A stretch of 64,000 bases of DNA from UBA11524 sp963590165 (GTDB taxonomy: Bacteria; Bacillota; Clostridia; Christensenellales; Aristaeellaceae). The DNA is taken from positions 1 through 64,000 of the forward strand of contig CAVANO010000021.1 in NCBI GenBank assembly GCA_963590165.1, read 5' to 3'. Of this stretch, positions 23,582 to 31,681 are shown one piece after another. The notes beneath the pieces are model-generated. The model did not search any database. It saw only the letters and a program-made list of their open reading frames with translations, and was not told where the DNA came from. Position numbers and translations under genes: made by a program. Numbering within the stretch: the first letter of the stretch is position 1; every line of letters starts with the position of its first letter.

Positions 23582-25431
23582 ATGTTTTCCCCCTTATAAG
23601 CAATTTCCCGAAAAACGCCGGTTGTCCCGATGGCAAATACGCCGACCATCGCGCCTGTGAAACGCTTTCCGCCCTCGACTCCCTCATCGGAAAGCCATGT
23701 AACGTTGTCCAGCGCCGCCAGCTCATGCTCCTTGCTGCCCTGCACATAATAAAAACTGCGTTTGAGTCCTTTCGTGCGGCACAGCAGGGTGATGCTCCTC
23801 CTCTTCTTCATGTCGCTGACCATCAGCTTTTTGTCGACATGGCTATGGTCAATCTGCGACATTAGGCAAAGATGATCCTTCCTGACACCGAGCTGCAAGA
23901 ACGAGCGTTCATCATAGTAGCACACAATGCCGCACTCACCGTCATCCTGCGGAATATCCAGCGTCACCTGAAAGGTGAAATCAAACGCAGTCTGCCGCCG
24001 CAGCACGATCGACCGGCAAGCGTTATCCGACATCGGTACCTTGTCGCCCTGAATCGTCAGGACATCCTTTTGCCATGCAATTTGCCCATTCCTCGGCGGA
24101 CGCGGCGTCAACCAATCCGTGTGTTCCTCCAGTGTTGCAGCCGGAAGCGGACAAATCTGCTGTACGCTTGGGTCTCTCCCTTGATTCATCAACGGCCAGC
24201 CGTCTTCCGTCCATGTAAACGGATCAAGTGCCGTTTCGCGCCCCATCATTGTCCATTTTCCGTCGTATGCACGTCCGCACAGATAGCAAAGGAACCACCG
24301 CCCATCCTGCGTGGAAAACGGCTTGGCATGGCCGCACCGCTGCAATAGCGCACGCTCATCCGTCTGACGGACAAGCGGATTATACGGGCTTGGCATGTAC
24401 GGACCGAAGATTGTCTTGCTCCGGCTGACTGTTTCGCGGTGACCCATGCCCGTGCCGCCTTCTGCCTGAAAGAGGTAATACCAGCCATTGTGCTTGAGCA
24501 AATGCGGGCCTTCCGGTGCTCTGCCATAATTGCCGTAATGGATAAGCTTCGCATCGGAGATTTTGCGTGTGCAGCTCTCATCAAGTTCAAAGATGCGTGC
24601 GCCACGGTTCAGCAGCATATAATGTCTGCCATCGTCATCATGGAAGATGCTCGGGTCAATGCCGTCCTCGTCAATAAATACCGGCTCGCTGTAGGGGCCT
24701 TCGGGCTTGTCTGCCGCGACGACCATTTGCCGCCTGCAGACAGTTTCCCGATCATTCAATCGAAGCGTCGCGCAGATATAGAACCGTCCGTTGTTATACG
24801 AAATATCCGGCGCCCACCAGCCGCGCCCTGCTTCGAGCCCTTCCAGATGCGACCATTCTGCCTTCTCAATGGCGTGGCCGATTGTCTGCCAATGGATAAG
24901 ATCGCGGCTTTGACTGATCGGAATGCACGGAAAATACGTAAACGTGGAGTTAACCATGTAATACATGTCCCCCACTCGCACGACAGACGGATCGGGATAA
25001 AAGCCGCAGCGAATCGGATTATGATACGTATTCTCCCACATCGCGCCAACAATGCCTGCAAAGTAAGTTTCCAGTTCTGCAAAGCCATGCTCATGCGCGA
25101 TATCAAACGGCGTTTCGAGCTGCAAATCACCTCGAAGCGGACTCATACCGCCATACTCCACCAGATAGCGGCACTTTTCCGCGCTGCCGGACATTGCTGC
25201 ATAATGCAAGAAGTCGCGTCCATTGCTGTCCGTATCGTTCAGATTCATGTGCGGACCGTACTCAATCAGATTCTGCAGCATCGCCAGCGAACATTCCTTC
25301 ACTGCAAGGAACTTAATTGGCTCGCCATCATCCGCCTGATCAACCAGTGCCGGATCAGCCGTCAGCATGGCACGGACAGCCGTTCTATCATCCGCAAGCA
25401 GCGCCTCATGCAACGCTTGAATCGCGTTCAT
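23578..25431 (-). CDS. GH43 glycoside hydrolase with N-terminal ankyrin repeats
   Basis: A 617-residue fusion. Residues 1-125 form about three to four ankyrin repeats (for example DSNGRDFLHYAAMSGSAEK and LETPFDIAHEHGFAELE). A five-blade GH43 domain starts near 133 with the three expected acids in FYPDPS (Asp147), DGIDPSIF (Asp259) and PEGPHLL (Glu307). From ~440 to the end a beta-sandwich resembles the C-terminal domain of GH43 xylosidases. The family includes beta-xylosidases and alpha-L-arabinofuranosidases. There is no signal peptide. The ATG overlaps the stop of the preceding GH43 as ATGA. Ankyrin-GH43 is an unusual architecture. Confidence 0.9.
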   Translation of the reverse strand: MNAIQALHEALLADDRTAVRAMLTADPALVDQADDGEPIKFLAVKECSLAMLQNLIEYGPHMNLNDTDSNGRDFLHYAAMSGSAEKCRYLVEYGGMSPLRGDLQLETPFDIAHEHGFAELETYFAGIVGAMWENTYHNPIRCGFYPDPSVVRVGDMYYMVNSTFTYFPCIPISQSRDLIHWQTIGHAIEKAEWSHLEGLEAGRGWWAPDISYNNGRFYICATLRLNDRETVCRRQMVVAADKPEGPYSEPVFIDEDGIDPSIFHDDDGRHYMLLNRGARIFELDESCTRKISDAKLIHYGNYGRAPEGPHLLKHNGWYYLFQAEGGTGMGHRETVSRSKTIFGPYMPSPYNPLVRQTDERALLQRCGHAKPFSTQDGRWFLCYLCGRAYDGKWTMMGRETALDPFTWTEDGWPLMNQGRDPSVQQICPLPAATLEEHTDWLTPRPPRNGQIAWQKDVLTIQGDKVPMSDNACRSIVLRRQTAFDFTFQVTLDIPQDDGECGIVCYYDERSFLQLGVRKDHLCLMSQIDHSHVDKKLMVSDMKKRRSITLLCRTKGLKRSFYYVQGSKEHELAALDNVTWLSDEGVEGGKRFTGAMVGVFAIGTTGVFREIAYKGENI

Positions 25432-27047
25432 AATGTTTCCACCGCTTTCACCGTCACCGCACCGAATTCCGCATAGCCACAATCCATCGAATCACCGCTC
25501 AGCCGCATCGCGAACAGTGCCAGCCTCGCGCCAACCCATGTATGGCGTGCAGGCTCAAACGGCTGTCCAAACGGCTTAAATTCGCCGCCCTGCGCATATT
25601 CGAATGTCGTCACTGCTGTCTTGTCGGATGTCGGCAGGAGCGTTACACGGAACGTCACCGGTGCATCAGCAATCTTCACACGCTCCAGCACCGTTTCGTG
25701 ATGGTCACTTCCGTCACTGATAACATACACAAGCGACACACTGTCTTCACTCCTGCGTACTGCAGCATAGGCGTACTGTCCCCCAACCATGCCAACGCCT
25801 GCCTGCTCACCAACACAAAGTCCATCGATGGACACGGTCGTCTCCGCAAAAAATGCAGGACAAGCGATCTTCTGCGTCAGCGTCTGCGGACACTGCCACA
25901 ACCTGTCGCCGCCATTCGGAATCGCTTTGGCATTCAGCCGCAGTACACCGTCACCCAACTGATAGAAATCCGGCTGTGGATTCGCCATAAACTGCCACTG
26001 CAGTCCGAGTGCACCGCGGAAATCATCATCCCCGACTTCACCTGTAATTGCGTTCGCCGTTTCCTTCGGCTTCTGATATTCTGTGACCGGAATGCCGCAG
26101 TCTGCCGCATTCGCAATTAGCGCCGCTGCCTCGCAGTTCATGCCTGCTTCAATTTGCTCCGGCGGAACAGGATTTTCGTCCGGCACACCGATGTACGGCC
26201 AGCCGTCCTCTTGCCAATGCATCGGCTGAAGATGCATCACGCGCCCATACAGCCCCTTGCTCTGGAAGTGCAGAAACCAGTCTTCGCCTTCTGGTGTCTC
26301 AATCCACGCGCCCTGATGCGGACCGTTGATCTCGCTGCTGCCCTGCTTGAGCACGACTTTGTCCTCGTAAGGGCCATATATGCTCCTGCTGCGCAGGCAC
26401 ACCTGCCAACCGGTCGCCACACCGCCAGCCGGTGCAAAGATATAGTACCAGCCATCGCGCTTGTACGCCTTCGGTCCCTCGATGGTCGGATGCTTCACCG
26501 TGCCGTCATAGAACAAATGATCATCTGCCAACGCCGTTCTGCCATCCGCGGAAATCGGGAAAATACCGAGCCTGCTGTTGAAGCCGATGCGGCTCTTCGC
26601 ATAGCCGTGAATGATATACGTGCGCCCGTCATCGTCCCAAAGCGGACATGGGTCAATCAGTCCCTTCGCTTCCTTCACCAGCACCGGCTCATCCCAATCG
26701 CCCAGCGGATTTTCCGTAGTGACCATGTAGATGCCCTCGTCCGGCATACCGTAGAAAATATAGAAACGCCCTTCATGATAGCGGATTGCAGGTGCCCAAA
26801 TACCATCTGCATGCTGCGGCGTATCGTAGCGCTTCTCCTGAATGCGCTTAACCGCATAATTGCGCAACGTCCAGTTCACCAGATCTGTGCTCGTCAAAAT
26901 CGGCAATCCGGGCACATAATTGAAGGTGGACGCAGTCAGATAATACACGCCATCCACACAAATCGCGTCCGGATCTGAATAATCACAATGAATCACCGGG
27001 TTGCGGTACGTCCCGTCCCCATTATCAGACGTCCAGAGTACGTTCAT
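25428..27047 (-). CDS. GH43 glycoside hydrolase (xylosidase/arabinofuranosidase type)
   Basis: A 539-residue cytoplasmic GH43 enzyme with Asp25 in YSDPDAI, Asp132 in GLIDPCPLWDDDG and Glu190 in TIEGPKAYK as the expected catalytic set. The C-terminal beta-sandwich from ~345 (DDFRGALGLQWQF, a GH43 C2-type start) matches the subfamily that includes beta-xylosidases and galactan- or arabinan-debranching enzymes; the exact substrate cannot be told. It overlaps CE12 upstream and the ankyrin-GH43 downstream by 4 bases each. Confidence 0.93.
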   Translation of the reverse strand: MNVLWTSDNGDGTYRNPVIHCDYSDPDAICVDGVYYLTASTFNYVPGLPILTSTDLVNWTLRNYAVKRIQEKRYDTPQHADGIWAPAIRYHEGRFYIFYGMPDEGIYMVTTENPLGDWDEPVLVKEAKGLIDPCPLWDDDGRTYIIHGYAKSRIGFNSRLGIFPISADGRTALADDHLFYDGTVKHPTIEGPKAYKRDGWYYIFAPAGGVATGWQVCLRSRSIYGPYEDKVVLKQGSSEINGPHQGAWIETPEGEDWFLHFQSKGLYGRVMHLQPMHWQEDGWPYIGVPDENPVPPEQIEAGMNCEAAALIANAADCGIPVTEYQKPKETANAITGEVGDDDFRGALGLQWQFMANPQPDFYQLGDGVLRLNAKAIPNGGDRLWQCPQTLTQKIACPAFFAETTVSIDGLCVGEQAGVGMVGGQYAYAAVRRSEDSVSLVYVISDGSDHHETVLERVKIADAPVTFRVTLLPTSDKTAVTTFEYAQGGEFKPFGQPFEPARHTWVGARLALFAMRLSGDSMDCGYAEFGAVTVKAVETL

Positions 27048-27796
27048 TTTTCCAATTCCTCCCTTGCTGACGGAGCCGTCGCCCCGTTCATCGCGTTTTC
27101 ACTCTTCCACTGATCGTATTCATCGCACAGCAGTGCCGCATACTCACCGCCCAGCGCATGCAATGCATCGGCAATCAGTCCGCCGAACACCATTGCACCC
27201 AGCGGCTGCAGATGCGTATTATCCTGTTGTCCCTGCGGAAAATGCGGATAGATTCCTGCCGGCAGGTTCATATAATACAATCTCTGTGCCTTTTCACCCA
27301 TCGCATCGACAAGCTCTTCGGACATTTTCGTCAGATCAATCAGCGCGACATTCAGCCGTTCTGCGGTTCTGCGCATGCTCTCCGCCCAGCGTTCATGGGT
27401 GTAGAGTGCACCCGGCGCATTGCGGTTATAGCGCGTCAGCGGCGTAATGAACACGGGGATCGCATGCTTATTTCGCGCAACATTGACGAATTTCTCCAGA
27501 TTTACAGGAAAATCCGTGTCCGGATCGGTGTACCGCGAAGGATCTGCCACCTTTTCATCATTATGTCCGAACTGAATGAAGAGAAAATCTCCTGCCTGAA
27601 TCCGGTCGTAAATCACCGCCAACCGACCTTCGTCAATAAACTGCTTGGTGGAGCGGCCGTTCTCGGCGTAATTCTCAATCTGCACCTCATAGCGCCGCGT
27701 GTAACGTTCAAACACCTGCCCGATTCCTGTTTGCGGATACGTTGCAATAGAATTCTGCTTGACAGTCGAATCTCCTGCCCAAAAAATCGTCGTCAT
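27044..27796 (-). CDS. CE12 rhamnogalacturonan acetylesterase (SGNH hydrolase)
   Basis: Removes acetyl groups from rhamnogalacturonan oligomers. The 250-residue SGNH protein has GDSTV with Ser10, the oxyanion FGHND near 77-80, and the Asp-His pair in DNTHL (Asp192, His195). No signal peptide, unlike secreted CE12 enzymes. The ATG at 27796 has an AAGGA site; the open frame upstream crosses a hairpin. It is the first gene of the CE12-GH43-GH43-bla series. Confidence 0.9.
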   Translation of the reverse strand: MTTIFWAGDSTVKQNSIATYPQTGIGQVFERYTRRYEVQIENYAENGRSTKQFIDEGRLAVIYDRIQAGDFLFIQFGHNDEKVADPSRYTDPDTDFPVNLEKFVNVARNKHAIPVFITPLTRYNRNAPGALYTHERWAESMRRTAERLNVALIDLTKMSEELVDAMGEKAQRLYYMNLPAGIYPHFPQGQQDNTHLQPLGAMVFGGLIADALHALGGEYAALLCDEYDQWKSENAMNGATAPSAREELEK

Positions 27797-27823
27797 GCTG
27801 ATTTTTCCTTTCACAAAAAATGA

Positions 27824-27862
27824 CCGCAACGGAACATTCCATTAAGGAGCGCCCCGTTGCGG
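27824..27862 (-). terminator. terminator-like hairpin between the ABC permease and CE12
   Basis: On the minus strand, CCGCAACGG pairs with CCGTTGCGG around an inner stem (TCC/GGA), followed by TCATTTTTTG. It sits between permease and CE12 genes that otherwise run in the same direction and is likely to lower read-through into the enzyme genes. Confidence 0.65.
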
Positions 27863-27877
27863 CTTGTTGTCATGTCA

Positions 27878-28750
27878 TTACTCCTTCACAGCGCCAATAT
27901 TGATGCCCTTGACGAAGTACTTCTGGAGGAACGGGTAGAGAATCATAAACGGAAGGATAGCCACGATGACGGCTGCGTTCGTCACCGTGTTTTCCGCCGC
28001 GCCGCCGTTGGCAGCAGGCAGGTCGGAACCCATGATGATGGAGCGGAGCTTCATCTGGAAGTTGTACAGCGTCTGATCGGTGGTGATGTAGAGCTTGTAG
28101 TTCGTATAGTCGTTCCAGTAGGATACGGCGAACATCAGACCGATAGACGCAAGCGCAGCCTTCGACAGCGGCAACACGATCTTGTAGAAGATCTGCAGCG
28201 GCGTGCAGCCATCCAGCGTGGCAGACTCGAACAGCGACGTAGGGATGCCCTCAAAGAAATTGCGCATCAGCACCAGATTATAGACGTTGATGGCAGGCAT
28301 CAGGATGACCACCCACAGCGTGTTGATCAGTCCGAGCGACTTCATGACGATGTAGGTCGGAATCATGCCGCCCTGGAAAATCATCGTGAAGAGCAGCATA
28401 CCGGCGAAGAAGTTGCGGCCGGGCATATCCCACTGAATCAGCACATACGCGCCAATCGTGGACAGCAGCAAACCGAGGAACGTACCCGTCACCGTTGTGA
28501 CAACGGAGATCATCAATGGGCGGAGCAGCGTCGGATTGCTGAATACGGACTGATAGCCTGCCAGACCGAAGTTTTCCGGCCAGAGTTTCATGCCGTAGCC
28601 TGTGTTCAGGTCAAGGGAGTCAACAATAACCTTCCATAGCGGAATAAGGATAAATAGGCAGAAGAGAAGGAAGAAGAGACCATTGACAAACGGGAAAACG
28701 GAGAACTGTTTATGCCCTTTGCGAGGCGCCTTTGCAACAGTTGTCTGCAT
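27878..28750 (-). CDS. carbohydrate ABC transporter permease (CUT1, LplC/YtcP-like)
   Basis: A 290-residue inner-membrane permease with about six membrane segments and the EAA-type loop ESATLDGCTPLQIFYKIVLPLSKAA near 190-215. The N-terminus is basic and cytoplasmic. It lies 17 bases after the first permease gene. With its partners it should import an oligosaccharide of pectin (inference from context). No ATP-binding subunit is encoded here; CUT1 importers often share a common ATPase encoded elsewhere. A GGGAGG site precedes the ATG. Confidence 0.92.
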   Translation of the reverse strand: MQTTVAKAPRKGHKQFSVFPFVNGLFFLLFCLFILIPLWKVIVDSLDLNTGYGMKLWPENFGLAGYQSVFSNPTLLRPLMISVVTTVTGTFLGLLLSTIGAYVLIQWDMPGRNFFAGMLLFTMIFQGGMIPTYIVMKSLGLINTLWVVILMPAINVYNLVLMRNFFEGIPTSLFESATLDGCTPLQIFYKIVLPLSKAALASIGLMFAVSYWNDYTNYKLYITTDQTLYNFQMKLRSIIMGSDLPAANGGAAENTVTNAAVIVAILPFMILYPFLQKYFVKGINIGAVKE

Positions 28751-28767
28751 CTTGACATCCTCCCTTC

Positions 28768-29718
28768 TTACACAATGCCGCGGCCGCGGACCTTCTTGCT
28801 GATCTGATTGCAAATCAGAACCAGCGCCATGCCCACCAGCGAGCGGAACAGACCAATCGCTGTCGTGTAGCCGTAATTCACGCGTGCACCGACGTTGAAA
28901 GTCTGGTAGTAGACGTACGTTTGCAGCACCTGCGAGGTCTCATAGACAGCAGCATTCTGAAGCACGAAGACACTCTCGAAAAGGTTCATGATCTTCGCCA
29001 GATTCAGCACGAGCACTGTCACGATCGTGTTGGCCAGAGCAGGAAGCGTGATGTACCACATCTTCTTCCAGCGGCCAGCACCGTCAATAGACGCTGCCTC
29101 ATAGATGCCGGGATCAATGCCGGTCAGGGTTGCCATGAAGATGATTGTGCCCCAGCCGGTATCATGCCAAATGTTGATAATGTAGTAGGTCAGCCGCCAC
29201 CAGTCATTATCACCGAGGAAGTAGATCCCCTCATCGATGATGCCCATTTTAATCAGCAACTGGTTAACCAAGCCGGAGGTCTCAGGCGAAAAGAGCATCT
29301 GGAAGACGCCGGCCGTAACGACCCACGACATGAAGTGCGGCAGATAGATAATCGTCTGCGACAGCTTCTTGAGCTTTGTGGAGACCATTTCGTTCAGCAA
29401 GAGCGAAATGAACACCGCCATGAACGTGTTCAGCAACAGCTTGACGATGGAAATCTCAAGCGTGTTGGTGAAGGACGACCAAAAGCCGGGCGTTGCAAAC
29501 AGCTTCTGGAAGTTTTCAAGCCCCGTAAACTCAAGGGGGTTCGCGCGGTTAATCGGTTGATAGCGGAAAAAAGCCAGCGAAACGCCTGCCATCGGCAGAT
29601 AGTGGAAAACAATGACTGCCACCATGACCGGCAGGAACATCAGATAGAACCACTTGTAATTCCAGATTCTGACCTTAAGCGGTGCTTTCCGATGCTTGAT
29701 CTGAGCTGCGCCGTTCAT
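28768..29718 (-). CDS. carbohydrate ABC transporter permease (CUT1, LplB-like)
   Basis: A 316-residue partner permease with six membrane segments, the PxxMAGVSLAFFRYQP-type N-terminal helix end and the EAA loop EAASIDGAGRWKKMWYITLPAL near 220-240. It is the second gene of the transporter, after the solute-binding protein. A CCCCCT-rich upstream region gives a GGGGGAGAAC ribosome-binding site. Confidence 0.92.
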   Translation of the reverse strand: MNGAAQIKHRKAPLKVRIWNYKWFYLMFLPVMVAVIVFHYLPMAGVSLAFFRYQPINRANPLEFTGLENFQKLFATPGFWSSFTNTLEISIVKLLLNTFMAVFISLLLNEMVSTKLKKLSQTIIYLPHFMSWVVTAGVFQMLFSPETSGLVNQLLIKMGIIDEGIYFLGDNDWWRLTYYIINIWHDTGWGTIIFMATLTGIDPGIYEAASIDGAGRWKKMWYITLPALANTIVTVLVLNLAKIMNLFESVFVLQNAAVYETSQVLQTYVYYQTFNVGARVNYGYTTAIGLFRSLVGMALVLICNQISKKVRGRGIV

Positions 29719-29772
29719 AGGTTCTCCCCCTTATTCGGAAAATTTACGGTTCATTGCTCTGTTCATGAGAGA

Positions 29773-29796
29773 GACGGCCGACACGTGCCGACCGTC
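29773..29796 (-). other. RNA hairpin between the binding-protein and permease genes
   Basis: In the minus-strand RNA, GACGGTCGGC pairs with GTCGGCCGUC through the whole arm if G-U pairs are allowed, with an ACGU loop and flanking GAGAGA/UCUCUC. No T-run follows. Such hairpins usually protect the 3' end of the abundant binding-protein mRNA; this is inferred. Confidence 0.55.
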
Positions 29797-29922
29797 CTCC
29801 CAATCTCTCTTCATCTGACGGACGTCCGATGATTTTGTCTCTTGCAAGGCAATATCTCTTTTACCTTTTTCTTCCTTCCTGATGTAGCCATCGGTCGGCT
29901 TTATCTTTTGTAATGGATGGGA

Positions 29923-31434
29923 TTACTGACCAATCAGTGCGTTCAGGCTGTCGACAATCGCCTGAGACTGTGCGGCATAGCCTTCGCTCTCGAACTGTTC
30001 CATCGCCTGCTCATAGGTAATCTTGCCCATGACGACATTGGCAATCAGCTCGTTCTTCTTCGTGGTCAGGTCAGCGCCGTACGTGCCCATCTCATCGGTC
30101 GTCGGGACGATCGCGGCGAGTTTGGAGTTGCTGTTGAACATTTCAGAGGCAACGCGTGCTTCTTCCTTGACGGACTTCGGATCATCATAGTCATCCGCGA
30201 AGGACGCAAGGCTCAGCATCGGGTCAATGTGGTTCTTGGTGTAGAGCGTACCGGCCTTCTCGAGGTTCTCGAGGAAGTGGAATTCGCCCTCTTCATAGGT
30301 CACGCCCAGCACGGTTTCCGCTGCACGGCTCCAGTGGGTGCCCTCAACGCCGTATGTCCAGAGCATCTGCATGTCGCCGCCGTCGAGCATGGTGTCGATG
30401 AAGTACTTGAACACACCTTCAGGATTCTCGCAGGCAGTGGTGATGCACCAAACCGGCGGGACGCGGTCGAAGTATTCGCCAACCTCAGCAATCGGCTCCA
30501 GAGCAATCAGCTCGGAATCATGACCGTTAGCTTCCAGATTCGTCTTCAGGTTCGTTGCCCAAGTGCCTGCCCAATAGGTGAAAGCACCGAACTTTTCGTC
30601 GTAGAACTTGTTGCGGCAGTCCTTCGTGGAGTTCGTCAGCGTGGTGGGGTCGATCCAGCCCTTGTTATAGCCTTCGACCATACGCTCGAGAGCAGCCTTC
30701 ATTTCGGGCTCAGTGAAGCCGTCAACGTACTTGCCATCCTTGAGGATGAAGGACGGATACGCATCCTGATAGAACTCAGGCAGATAGTTAGTGAACGGAG
30801 CCTCGGAGCCGACAAAGCCAGCCGCGGAGGTGCCGTAAGTGTCACCATCAATACCATTGCCGTCAGGATCCTTCGTTGCAAAGGCATCCAGCATCGCAGC
30901 GTACTCTTCCCAAGTTGTCGGAAGCTCGGTGATGCCGACTGCGTCCAGCCATGCCTTCTTCACATAGGTCACGCAGCCGTTGCCGCGAGTGGGAGCGAAG
31001 CCATACAGGCGGCCGTCAATCTTCAGACCCTCAATGACGTTGTCGCCGGTGAAGCGACCGGAGTTCTTCGTTTCGGAGTTCTCCCACGCATCGGTCATGT
31101 CCCACAGAGCACCCATGGAGGCAAAGTCAGAATAATAGGTAGAAGACATGATCAGCACGTCCGGCCACTGGTCGGGATCGGACATCGTCTGCTGCATCAC
31201 ATCATAGTAAGCGGAATGGTCAGGCTGAATAATGACCAGATCAATGCCTGTCAACTCTTCCCAGCGCGCCTCGAATGCGTCGCGGCCGTTTGCCTGGTTG
31301 ACAAGCGTCGTGTCCACCATGATCGTGATCTTTTCCGGCTTGACGACTTCATCCGCAGATGCAACCGTCATCGGAACGATCGCGCACGTCATCAGCAGTG
31401 CCAGCGCCATTGCCATCGCAAGGAACTTTTTCAT
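29923..31434 (-). CDS. extracellular solute-binding protein of the sugar ABC transporter (LplA-like)
   Basis: A 503-residue extracytoplasmic binding protein. The N-terminus MKKFLAMAMALALLMTCAIV is a signal peptide with likely cleavage after ASA near residue 27; a Cys at residue 17 follows LMT, which is a poor lipobox, so lipid attachment is uncertain. The mature part has the family 1/LplA pattern. It is first in the transporter operon, has an AAGGAGG site, and lies opposite the AraC regulator. Substrate is inferred to be a pectin or hemicellulose oligomer. Confidence 0.92.
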   Translation of the reverse strand: MKKFLAMAMALALLMTCAIVPMTVASADEVVKPEKITIMVDTTLVNQANGRDAFEARWEELTGIDLVIIQPDHSAYYDVMQQTMSDPDQWPDVLIMSSTYYSDFASMGALWDMTDAWENSETKNSGRFTGDNVIEGLKIDGRLYGFAPTRGNGCVTYVKKAWLDAVGITELPTTWEEYAAMLDAFATKDPDGNGIDGDTYGTSAAGFVGSEAPFTNYLPEFYQDAYPSFILKDGKYVDGFTEPEMKAALERMVEGYNKGWIDPTTLTNSTKDCRNKFYDEKFGAFTYWAGTWATNLKTNLEANGHDSELIALEPIAEVGEYFDRVPPVWCITTACENPEGVFKYFIDTMLDGGDMQMLWTYGVEGTHWSRAAETVLGVTYEEGEFHFLENLEKAGTLYTKNHIDPMLSLASFADDYDDPKSVKEEARVASEMFNSNSKLAAIVPTTDEMGTYGADLTTKKNELIANVVMGKITYEQAMEQFESEGYAAQSQAIVDSLNALIGQ

Positions 31435-31491
31435 CTTGGTATCCTCCTTTTTTTCTGCATCGGCGATCACCCACGCCTTTGCTCTGATTGC

Positions 31492-31520
31492 ATCGTACCA
31501 CGAAAAGAAAGCACTTTCAA
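31492..31520 (-). promoter_or_regulatory. sigma-A type promoter for the sugar ABC operon
   Basis: On the minus strand, TTGAAA (31520-31515), 17 bases, and TACGAT (31497-31492), about 55 bases before the binding-protein start. A palindrome overlaps the -35 box. Confidence 0.75.
31507..31518. promoter_or_regulatory. palindrome at the sugar ABC promoter
   Basis: GAAAGCACTTTC has perfect GAAAG/CTTTC arms and overlaps the -35 box. On the minus strand it reads TGAAAGTGCTTTCT with flanks, two positions off the cre consensus. Confidence 0.5.
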
Positions 31521-31596
31521 GGAACAATTCTTTTTTACGGCGAACATTTTTGATGGCTCAAGCGGTCAAAAATTGTACCTTCTATCGTTTTCCCAC

Positions 31597-31625
31597 TTGA
31601 AAAAAGCCTGTTTTCCGATTATAAT
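31597..31625 (+). promoter_or_regulatory. sigma-A type promoter for the AraC-type regulator
   Basis: TTGAAA (31597-31602), 17 bases, TATAAT (31620-31625), 57 bases before the regulator's first ATG. Confidence 0.75.
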
Positions 31626-31681
31626 TGTTTCAGATGGATTTTTTTGCCGAGTAAACACGTTTCAAAATTACCGAAGCGAGG

